This document shows, one piece after another, positions 1 through 7,125 of a stretch of DNA of 27,703 nt (within the stretch, counting starts at the first letter, position 1; every line of letters starts with the position of its first letter). Source of the DNA: Bacteroidales bacterium UBA1216 (GTDB taxonomy: Bacteria; Bacteroidota; Bacteroidia; Bacteroidales; Paludibacteraceae); the NCBI GenBank assembly GCA_002309255.1, contig DBXI01000068.1, positions 19,957-47,659 of the forward strand. Reading direction: 5' to 3'. Under the pieces are notes generated by a model that was not told the origin of the DNA, made no database searches, and was given only the letters and a program-made list of their open reading frames with translations. The translations under genes and the position numbers were made by a program.

Positions 1-132
1 AAATTCGATAAGACTGGCGTCATCAAAGAGCTGCGTCGTCGCCAGCAATACGAGGCCCCAAGCCAAATCAAACGAGTTAAAATGGCGCACGCCAAGTACG
101 TTCAGCAGTTGCACGCCAACGACGAGATCTAA
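1..132 (+). CDS. rpsU: 30S ribosomal protein S21, 3' end only
   Basis: Frame 1 reads from the window edge to a TAA at 130-132 and gives 43 residues beginning KFDKTGVIKELRRRQQYEA and ending VQQLHANDEI. The block KF.KTGV.KELR.RQ.. followed by a basic stretch and YVQQL is the conserved body of ribosomal protein S21, a small basic protein of the 30S subunit involved in translation initiation. S21 in this phylum is usually about 63-65 residues, so roughly the first 20 residues lie outside the window. A strong terminator follows at once, so this is probably the last gene of its transcript. Confidence 0.9.
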   Translation, partial: KFDKTGVIKELRRRQQYEAPSQIKRVKMAHAKYVQQLHANDEI

Positions 133-140
133 TCTCAATC

Positions 141-171
141 AAAACAGGAACCCGCAAGGATTCCTGTTTTT
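141..171 (+). terminator. Rho-independent terminator after rpsU
   Basis: A perfect 10-base inverted repeat, AAAACAGGAA (141-150) and TTCCTGTTTT (161-170), encloses a 10-base loop and runs into a T tract. It starts 9 bases after the rpsU stop and ends 17 bases before the aldo/keto reductase start. Confidence 0.85.
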
Positions 172-187
172 CAAAACCAAAGAAATA

Positions 188-1144
188 ATGACTACAATTA
201 CTTCATACACGGCAGCAGCAGAGCGCTACGCCAATCGTTCAACGATGTATAACCGTTGCGGCAAGAGTGGCGTGCTGCTGCCCAAGGTCAGCCTGGGATT
301 CTGGCATAACTTCGGCGCAGATGCGCCCTTTGAGCGCAGCCGGGCTATCACGCGCTACGCCTTTGACCATGGCATCACACACTTCGATTTTGCCAACAAC
401 TACGGCGTGCCGTACGGTAGTGCCGAGTTGACGATGGGGCGGTTGATGGATGAGGATTTTCGTTTGTACCGCGACGAGTTGTTCATCTCCACCAAGGCGG
501 GTTACGACATGTGGCCGGGCGTGTACGGAGAGTGGGGCAGCCGCAAGTACCTGATGGCGAGCATCGACCAATCGCTCCAGCGCATGCGACTTGATTATTT
601 CGATCTGTTCTACTCCCACCGCTTCGATCCCAATACGCCTGTAGAGGAGACCCTGCAAGCAATGGTGGATATCGTGCGTCAGGGCAAGGCGCTCTATCTG
701 GGTATCTCCAATTGGCCGATCGAGCCCTTACGGCAGGCCGTCCGTTACCTGCGCGAGCATGACACGCCGCTGCTAATCTACCAGGGACGGCTCAACATGC
801 TCAACCGCGAACCGATAGATAGCGGTATACTGGAGTTCTGCCGTCAAGAAGGGGTGGGGTTCATTGCTTACTCGCCCTTGGCGCAAGGTCTGCTCACCGA
901 CCGCTATCTGGATGGTGTGCCGGCGGACAGCCGTATGGCCAAAGAGCACTTCCTGAAATCCGATCGCCGCACGCCGGAACTGCTTCAGTACCTGCATCAG
1001 CTCCAGCAGCAAGCAACAGCTGCCGGTCGTACCATTGCACAAGAGGCGCTCTGCTGGGTATTAAACCAACCCGGTGTAACCTCTGTTCTTGTGGGCGCCA
1101 GCAGCGTTGAACAATTAGCAAGCAACCTGCAAATCACGGCATAA
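188..1144 (+). CDS. Aldo/keto reductase, YghZ / L-glyceraldehyde 3-phosphate reductase type
   Basis: This 318-residue cytoplasmic protein belongs to the NAD(P)H-dependent aldo/keto reductases, (beta/alpha)8 barrels that reduce aldehydes. It matches the Escherichia coli YghZ subgroup in the stretches RCGKSG..LP..SLGFWHNFG, GITHFDFANNYG, STKAGYDMWPG.YG, SRKYLMASIDQSL, FYSHR, AYSPLAQGLLTDRYL and TSVLVGASS. The expected catalytic tetrad is present: D67, Y72, K103 and H144. The N-terminal AERY pairs with PERY in YghZ, which supports the ATG at 188 rather than the later one at 245. The protein ends soon after SVEQLASNLQ and so lacks the last 20 or so residues of YghZ. It sits behind the rpsU terminator with no promoter that I could recognise. 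In vivo substrate is uncertain; family assignment is secure. Confidence 0.92.
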   Translation: MTTITSYTAAAERYANRSTMYNRCGKSGVLLPKVSLGFWHNFGADAPFERSRAITRYAFDHGITHFDFANNYGVPYGSAELTMGRLMDEDFRLYRDELFISTKAGYDMWPGVYGEWGSRKYLMASIDQSLQRMRLDYFDLFYSHRFDPNTPVEETLQAMVDIVRQGKALYLGISNWPIEPLRQAVRYLREHDTPLLIYQGRLNMLNREPIDSGILEFCRQEGVGFIAYSPLAQGLLTDRYLDGVPADSRMAKEHFLKSDRRTPELLQYLHQLQQQATAAGRTIAQEALCWVLNQPGVTSVLVGASSVEQLASNLQITA

Positions 1145-1150
1145 GTATCA

Positions 1151-1174
1151 ACCGAACATACTTGTTCCGTTCTT
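1151..1174. terminator. Possible weak terminator between convergent genes
   Basis: ACCGAACA (1151-1158) and TGTTCCGT (1163-1170) form a hairpin with a 4-base loop and one mismatch, followed on the plus strand by the pyrimidine-rich TCTTC. It fills the 30-base gap between the reductase stop and the stop of the last minus-strand operon gene, where a shared terminator is expected. There is no real T run, so the call is tentative. Confidence 0.4.
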
Positions 1175-1708
1175 CTACTCCTTCGTTACGCGGACGGAGC
1201 GGTTGCCGTTGTCGAACTCGGCGATGTAGTTGCCTGGTGCCCATTCTGCGGGGAAGTAGATGGTCTGCTCTCCGCAGGTTTTCTCTACTGTCAGGATAAC
1301 CTCTTTCGCGCTATTGCGGAACACGATGTCCGCGCTATATGGGTTGTTGAGTATGCTGAGCATGTTGTCACCTATGCATATGCGCAGAGGTGCTTCGTCG
1401 TCGAACTCTGCTGTGAGGGTGAGGTCGCTGAGTATATCCACATTGCGCGGATTAGTGCACACGCCGTCCGACCATTGGATGAACTGGTAGTCGGTGTTCG
1501 GTGTAGCCTCGATCTCAACCGTTGTGCCGTGCGTATATGATCCGGCACCGCTGACCGTACCCATCTTAGCATCGCTCACGAGCAAGGTCAGGGTGTACGA
1601 GCCGGGCTCAATGGGGTGCCCGGGATCAAATGGGTCGTCAGCCCTCACCGCAGTTGCGGTGAGTAGGCTGACTGAAACCATCAAACCATATAAGAATCTT
1701 TGTCTCAT
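1175..1708 (-). CDS. Small secreted protein with one bacterial beta repeat
   Basis: A 177-residue exported protein of unknown function, the last gene of the four-gene operon, 36 bases after its upstream neighbour. A signal peptide covers residues 1-23 (MRQRFLYGLMVSVSLL, cut after AVRA). The motif DPFDPGHPIEPGSY follows, then a bacterial repeat (InlB-B / Flg_new-like) at about 37-102 with the pattern GTVSGAGSYTHGTTVEIEA..N..YQFIQWSDG...NPR. Residues 1-100 closely match the start of the 1347-residue protein, so the two genes share an ancestor there. The last 70 residues (LRICIGDNMLSI...APGNYIAEFDNGNRSVRVTKE) look like a small beta sandwich resembling DUF3244 or a type-A sorting domain, with two cysteines. 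The start is the only Met that leaves a proper n-region. It may be a small surface partner of the giants, which is inference. Confidence 0.85.
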   Translation of the reverse strand: MRQRFLYGLMVSVSLLTATAVRADDPFDPGHPIEPGSYTLTLLVSDAKMGTVSGAGSYTHGTTVEIEATPNTDYQFIQWSDGVCTNPRNVDILSDLTLTAEFDDEAPLRICIGDNMLSILNNPYSADIVFRNSAKEVILTVEKTCGEQTIYFPAEWAPGNYIAEFDNGNRSVRVTKE

Positions 1709-1715
1709 TTCCTAT

Positions 1716-1730
1716 AGATAAGTCTTATCT
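1716..1730. promoter_or_regulatory. Palindrome before the start of the last operon gene
   Basis: AGATAAG-T-CTTATCT is a perfect 7-base inverted repeat around a single base, lying in the 36-base gap and ending 7 bases before the ATG of the 177-residue protein. In RNA it could form a short 5-bp hairpin near the ribosome landing site; in DNA it could be a protein site. No T run follows, so it is not a terminator. Confidence 0.3.
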
Positions 1731-1744
1731 TTTGTGTTGTCGTG

Positions 1745-3075
1745 TTAGCGCAAGCGTACTCCCGTAACGTTGAAGATCTTGCCATCGCGCAGGATGAACA
1801 GTTTGTCGCCTATCACCACTTTCTGTACCGTAGCTTCTGTTCCCGGAGTTGTGATATCCGTAGGAACCTGCTTGATGCGCTGTACGTATAGGGCATAGTT
1901 ACTATTATCGCCGGCATTGAGTGCCACGGTGTACGGCTGCTCTGCTATGTTCCATACGGGCTGTCCGTTGAGCGTGAGCCATACGGATATATCTGCCGGT
2001 ACATCGGTCATAGCTATAGTGTAGTCACCGTCAGCGGGCGCGTACAAGCCGAGCGGCAGAGTGCGTGGCTCGTTGCCCAGTGGCAGTTCGTGCGCCGACA
2101 GGTGCATGCCGTATGCCTCCAACCACAGCTGCGGAACGCTCGGCGCAGTGGCTTGCATCTTCTCCAGATCATGATTGATGAGGTAAGCATCCACCTTGTC
2201 AGGGTCGAACGACACGTATGCCTTATCGGCGTAGGTATCCGCTGCGTTAGCCAGCGTCAGTTTGCTGATAGCCGTAGCCTCTTGTCCGGCCTTCCGTGCT
2301 GGTGCTGCAGAGTAGTGCCAATCGTTGAAGTCGAACGCTCCGTCGCCTGCCACCTGTACGAAGAACGGTGCTGCGGCCTTGAAGATATAATCCTCAATCA
2401 GTCGGGTGACATATACGCCAAGCAGGTTGTCGTACGTGATGATAAAGCGTATGTCGTTGTCGCCTGCAGCAGCGTTGGTGAAGAGGGTATTGGCTATGCC
2501 GTTCCATCCGGCGTGGTGTTCGCCAATGTCTGAACGGTGTGCACTAAATGCCATCTGCTCAGGTTCGCTGAGTTCACCGGGGCGTGCTGCCCTGAACCGC
2601 CACGTGGTGTGCTCCGCAGTAGCGATCATGTACATGTGTCCAGGGAGCAGTGCGTCGGTCTTTCCTACACGCTTCCAGCCCTCCTGTGTAGTGGCGCGCT
2701 GGTGGCCGTCGAACTCATCGAGCACGAAGTCGTAGCCGAAGCGTGATGGAGCGTCAGCGCCATCAAAGCGGATACCTGCGGCTACGCTGACCTCGAACGG
2801 AACAGCAAACGCGAACCAGTGCTTCGAGAGTTGCCCTGCAGGGATAGGCAGATCGATGATGATCTCCACCTCATCGGCAATGAGGTGCTCAATGCCTGCT
2901 ATCTGTGCATGTGCCTCTTCGCCGTAGCGTAGTATGAGCGAGTGGATGATCAGATCCTTCAGGAGCGTCAGTCGTCCGCCCGGCTTGATGATGATCTGTG
3001 TGCCGGCATCGGTGATGAGGTCGGAGGCATCAATGTCGCCGTCGATCTCAATGGAGCGATTGATAGTGATGATGG
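1745..3075 (-). repeat. C-terminal module shared with the 3828-aa protein (copy in 1347-aa gene)
   Basis: The last 440 or so residues align along their whole length with the end of the 3828-residue protein. Shared landmarks are HWFAFAVPF, FGYDF, QRATTQEGW, HAGWNGIAN, the block DLEKMQA..P.VPQLWLEAYGMH and the tail ILRDGKI..VTGVR. At the DNA level the block 2103-2170 matches 6181-6248 at about 60 of 68 bases by hand count. Confidence 0.85.
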
Positions 3076-5788
3076 CTTGCATCTCCTCGCCTATGCATCC
3101 CTGCTCTGCAACAGGTTTCATGCGCAGGGTGTATTCGCCGGCTTCCCAACCGTCGGTAGCGATGATCAGTGTGTCGGAAGCCGCCACCTCTGTCGCTTCT
3201 ATCTTACTGTCAACGGAGTAAACAACCTTTGCGCCATCCGTCGTGTAAGCTACTGCGAACGCTGCGGCAGGGAACAGCTGTGGCTCGATAGGCTCAACAG
3301 TTAGGGTAGGAGCAGTGGATGTGTTCAGCGTCAAGGTGTAACGGATACTATCGCACATTGGATAAACCTTACTGCGCAAGGTGTCATGGTACGTCCTTGC
3401 TTCAGTCAGCAAGAGTGTGCGTCCTTCCCAAGGTTCCCACACATACGATGAGTCATAACATACAACCACCTCTTCCGGTTCGGCTTCAATGACATCGGGG
3501 CATTCGGATGTCAAATATAAGAAATAGATATCTGTTACACATCCATATGTACTATCATAAACGGTATCAGTGTATACCACTACTTGTCCCAGCTCGGTAG
3601 CCACTATCGTATGTCCGCGCCATTCTAATGTATCGCGTACAGCTATCGTAGTATCCTCCATATGGTCTACCTCTTTTGGAGTCATGGATACGCTAAGGGT
3701 ATAGACGATACTATCGCACATTGGATAAACCTTACTGTGCAAGGTGTCATGGTACGTCCTTGCTTCAGTCAGCAAGTGTGTGTGTCCTTCCCAAGGTTCC
3801 CACACATACAATGAGTCATAACATATAACGACCTCTTCCTCCACATGCTCAGCAACGCATTGCGTCCATTGAGCAGTAATGATGGTGTCGCGTGTTACTG
3901 TCAGCGAGCGTGGGTTGTCGGTGTTGCCGTCGCTCCAGCGGAGGAAGATGTAATCCGCAGCTGGAGTAGCAGCTACAACAAGCTCCTTGCGATCGCAATA
4001 AACCTCCTCGCTCGTGATGGCTACAGTACCTTGTGCTTTGTTGGCTGAGGTGATGGAGTACGAGATATTCAAGAAGCTCTCTTTCACCTTTTCGGCAGAA
4101 ACGCTGAGTGCTGTAGCATATGCCTCCTGTGTGCCGCAGGGAACATAGAAATCGTAAGCCGGCTGATAGAAAACACCACTCATAGATGGAGGTGTAGTTG
4201 ACATAAACTCCATAAATGTCATGCTCGTACATCCTGAAAAGGCGTGCTGTATGCTTGTTACCGATGCCGGAAATACAAGGTGGTCAAGGGATCTACAGTT
4301 ATCAAAGGTGTAATAATAAATGTTCGTTATGCCGTCAGGGATATTGACACTGGTAAGCGCATAGCATGCATTGAATGCTCCCTCGCCGATAAATGACACA
4401 CCGGCCGGAATAGTAAGGCTCCTCAAAGCTATACAGCCGTTGAATGCTCCCTGACCGATGCTTGTTAGGCCGCTTGGCAGGGTGGCGGAGGTCAGGTTCT
4501 GGCTTCCTGAGAATGCCCAATCAGCGATAACGGTGATGTCTGAAGGTATGATGGTGTTGCTGCATCCTGCAATCAGGGTGTTGCTTGCCGTATGGATGAT
4601 TGCCTTGCAATTATTTCGGCTGTCATATACACTGTTTCCGCTTTCCACAACAAGACTGGTCAGGCTGTAGCAGTCGTAGAATGCTGCTTCGCCTATGCTG
4701 GTCACGCTACTTGGTATGGTGACAGAGGTCAGTTCGGAACACTCGCCAAAGGCGCCGCGGCCGATAGTCGTTACACCACTCGGTATGTTTATGCTCGTCA
4801 AAGCGGAACATCTGCGGAAGGCATCATCGCCAAGAGAGCTGACTGAACCGGGAATATCAATCTCTGTAAGTTTTTTGCAACTTTCAAACGCTCCATCGCC
4901 AATCTCTGTCAGGGTACTCGGGAGAGAGACAGAGGTGATATTGGTGCAATTTTCAAATGCGCCGTCGCCGATACTCGTCACACCTTCGGCTACCTGTACA
5001 GATTTGATAAGGTTTCTGTATGATTGCCATGGGCAGGTGCAATATCCACCAAACATAGGGGAACCTTCCATTGGTGCACTGAATTTATCATACAAAGTGG
5101 GAGTCTGGTAGTAGTAGAGATAATTAGTCATTGTTCCCTCGCCGGAAATGACGAGTACACTGTCGCAGGTCAGTTTCCAGGTAAGTGCACCACTGCTTTT
5201 TCTTGCTGCGTTGTTGCCTACTGCTCTTGGCGCTGCTCCGAGATATCCTCCCCACCAATCATCACAATTGCTATTGCATGTGCCTGAAGCGATCACGTTC
5301 TCCGTCCAAATGGCGGTGATGGTGGTGTTGTCGGTGATGTTGCTGAACTCCTTGTCCCAAGTCAGCGTGTAGCACTTAGGTGTCTCTATCTCCGGTGCGA
5401 TGGCAGCTTCGCCGTGGGCTACGGTCTGCTCGCCGAGCACGGTCGCACCATCCTCGTCAACGAAGGTGACGGTGTAGGTGAGGTGACGCCATGTAGTGGA
5501 TAATGTGACATCACGCATCAGGGTCAGCGTACGCGGGTTGTCGGTAACCTCGTCCGACCAGCCTACGAACTCATAACCTTCGTTCGGAATAGCCTCGAGC
5601 GTCACCGTGCTGCCGTGAGGATAAAGTCCGGTACCGGTCACGGTGCCTGCCGCCTCGTCAGCTGTTACGGTTACGAGATAGTTACCCGGGTTGAGCGGAT
5701 GACCGGGATCAAGAGGTTCGTCGTTGCCCGCCATTGCCCAACCGGCGCAGGTCAAACCAATCAACAATGATAAAAGATAACGTTTCAT
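1745..5788 (-). CDS. Secreted modular BspA-like LRR protein, 1347 aa
   Basis: Third operon gene, 28 bases after the 3828-residue gene. A signal peptide covers 1-20 (MKRYLLSLLIGLTCAGWAMA). It is followed by DPGHPLNPG and an InlB-B/Flg_new-like repeat (35-100), a second beta repeat of the TYTVTFVDEDG...TTITAIW type (105-162), and a header module (163-255, variant with CDDWW). Next come about 10 BspA-type leucine-rich repeats (255-560; VTSIGDGAF.NC...TSV.LPS), another WSDGNTDNPR repeat (576-641) and two near-identical CYDS.YVWEPWEG...CDSI.YTL units (651-694 and 772-815) with a divergent unit between them. A C-terminal module runs from about 905 to 1347 and ends KLFILRDGKIFNVTGVRLR, typical of Bacteroidales exported proteins. 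Such repeats usually mediate protein or host-surface binding. No catalytic motif seen; the exact partner is unknown. Confidence 0.9.
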   Translation of the reverse strand: MKRYLLSLLIGLTCAGWAMAGNDEPLDPGHPLNPGNYLVTVTADEAAGTVTGTGLYPHGSTVTLEAIPNEGYEFVGWSDEVTDNPRTLTLMRDVTLSTTWRHLTYTVTFVDEDGATVLGEQTVAHGEAAIAPEIETPKCYTLTWDKEFSNITDNTTITAIWTENVIASGTCNSNCDDWWGGYLGAAPRAVGNNAARKSSGALTWKLTCDSVLVISGEGTMTNYLYYYQTPTLYDKFSAPMEGSPMFGGYCTCPWQSYRNLIKSVQVAEGVTSIGDGAFENCTNITSVSLPSTLTEIGDGAFESCKKLTEIDIPGSVSSLGDDAFRRCSALTSINIPSGVTTIGRGAFGECSELTSVTIPSSVTSIGEAAFYDCYSLTSLVVESGNSVYDSRNNCKAIIHTASNTLIAGCSNTIIPSDITVIADWAFSGSQNLTSATLPSGLTSIGQGAFNGCIALRSLTIPAGVSFIGEGAFNACYALTSVNIPDGITNIYYYTFDNCRSLDHLVFPASVTSIQHAFSGCTSMTFMEFMSTTPPSMSGVFYQPAYDFYVPCGTQEAYATALSVSAEKVKESFLNISYSITSANKAQGTVAITSEEVYCDRKELVVAATPAADYIFLRWSDGNTDNPRSLTVTRDTIITAQWTQCVAEHVEEEVVICYDSLYVWEPWEGHTHLLTEARTYHDTLHSKVYPMCDSIVYTLSVSMTPKEVDHMEDTTIAVRDTLEWRGHTIVATELGQVVVYTDTVYDSTYGCVTDIYFLYLTSECPDVIEAEPEEVVVCYDSSYVWEPWEGRTLLLTEARTYHDTLRSKVYPMCDSIRYTLTLNTSTAPTLTVEPIEPQLFPAAAFAVAYTTDGAKVVYSVDSKIEATEVAASDTLIIATDGWEAGEYTLRMKPVAEQGCIGEEMQAIITINRSIEIDGDIDASDLITDAGTQIIIKPGGRLTLLKDLIIHSLILRYGEEAHAQIAGIEHLIADEVEIIIDLPIPAGQLSKHWFAFAVPFEVSVAAGIRFDGADAPSRFGYDFVLDEFDGHQRATTQEGWKRVGKTDALLPGHMYMIATAEHTTWRFRAARPGELSEPEQMAFSAHRSDIGEHHAGWNGIANTLFTNAAAGDNDIRFIITYDNLLGVYVTRLIEDYIFKAAAPFFVQVAGDGAFDFNDWHYSAAPARKAGQEATAISKLTLANAADTYADKAYVSFDPDKVDAYLINHDLEKMQATAPSVPQLWLEAYGMHLSAHELPLGNEPRTLPLGLYAPADGDYTIAMTDVPADISVWLTLNGQPVWNIAEQPYTVALNAGDNSNYALYVQRIKQVPTDITTPGTEATVQKVVIGDKLFILRDGKIFNVTGVRLR
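3344..3839 (-). repeat. Two near-identical 133-bp units, 363 bp apart
   Basis: Bases 3344-3476 and 3707-3839 match at about 127 of 133 positions by hand count and keep the reading frame (363 bases is 121 codons). Each encodes EEVV.CYDS.YVWEPWEG....LTEARTYHDTL.SKVYPMCDSI.YTL, a unit of the CDSI type common in Bacteroidetes secreted proteins. The DNA identity suggests a recent duplication inside the gene or ongoing gene conversion. Confidence 0.9.
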
Positions 5789-5816
5789 ATGTGTAATATT
5801 TTAATTATATTCCTTA

Positions 5817-7125
5817 TTATTGTACGCGTACGCCCGTGACGGAGTAGATCTTGCCATCGCGGAGGATATAGAGTTGGTCATCATGGATGAACTTGTGCAC
5901 TGCTGCGGCTGTATCCGTGTCGGATTGCTGGATGTCTGTAGCCACCTGCGGTGCGCGGCTCACGGACAGTGCGTATCCGCTGTTGTCGCCCTGGCTGAGC
6001 GGCAGGAGCACGATGCTCTGCGCGATGTCCCATACAGGCACCTCATCCTTCGTTAGCTGTACGGTCAGACTTGCCGGCACGCCTGTGAGCGACAGACTGT
6101 AGTTACCCTCTGCCGGCGCATACAGGCCGACAGGTATAGTGCGAGTGCTCTCGCCCAGCGGTAGCTCGTGTGCTGCCAGATGCATGCCGTATGCCTCCAG
6201 CCACAGCTGCGGAACAGCAGGTGCTGCGGCTTGCATCTTCTCCAGATCGCGGCCGATGATGTACTTGTCCGCCTTGTCGGCATCGATGGTGATGTATGCC
6301 TTGTCGGTGAAGCTGTGCGCCTCGTCGGACAGAGCCAATGTGTAAACACCCGATGTGCCAGCAGCCGTCCTGCGCCACGGTGCCGATGCGGCATCCGGTG
6401 CGGCAAACGTGATCCTGTCATCCGCCACAGCCTGTGCGAAGAACGGCTCAGCCGGTGCGAACGTGTGGTCGGTCATCGGTACGACGCTGTACACGCGGAA
6501 GATGTTGTTGTAGAGCGTGGCATATGTCACCTCGTCAAGTGCCGCTGTCGCGTTGCTCCACCATGTGTTGGCTACACCGTTCCAGCCGGAGTGGTGATCG
6601 CCGTCAGCCGATAGGTTGGCTGCTATAGCCAGCGTCGTTGCTTCGCTCAGCGCCGCCGGATCAGCGGCGGTGAAGCGCCATGTTGTGGCACCGGCTGCGT
6701 AGAGCATATACAACTTGCCAGCGTGCAGGGTAGCCAACGAGTCAATTCGCTGCCAGCCGTCCTGCGTAGTGGCACGCTGCATGCCGTCGTAGGCTTCGAT
6801 GATATAGTCGTAGCCGTAGCGTGCCGCCAGGCTGGCACCTTCGATGCGGATGCCGGTCTTCACATGGACATCAAACGGAACGGCAAACGCGAACCATTGC
6901 CTTACGGCGTGGATGGTGAGCACCATATCCACTGTTCCTGCGGTGAGGTTACTGATGCCTGTGAGTTGCGCACGCCCATCAGCCGCGTACTGCAGCGTGA
7001 GCGAGTTGATAGTCGTCGGCTGATCAATGGTCAGATGGCCTGTTGGCGTGACGGTCACATCCGTCCGCGCGCTTAGCGGCAGCGACGAGGCATCCTGTGC
7101 GTCAGTCACGATCACCGTTTCCGGT
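5817..7125 (-). repeat. C-terminal module shared with the 1347-aa protein (copy in 3828-aa gene)
   Basis: About 435 residues, starting near DVTVTPTGHLTIDQPTTINSL, are paralogous to the end of the next gene. WFAFAVPF, YGYDYI, QRATTQDGWQRI, HHSGWNGVAN, DLEKMQAAAPAVPQLWLEA and LYILRDGKI recur in the same order and spacing. The final 20 residues resemble the export tails found on many Bacteroidales secreted proteins. Confidence 0.85.

Noticed and set aside
1745..5788. Internalin or invasion protein, because of InlB-B-like repeats and LRRs
   Set aside because: The LRRs are the BspA type rather than the internalin type, and InlB-B/Flg_new repeats are widespread in unrelated secreted proteins.
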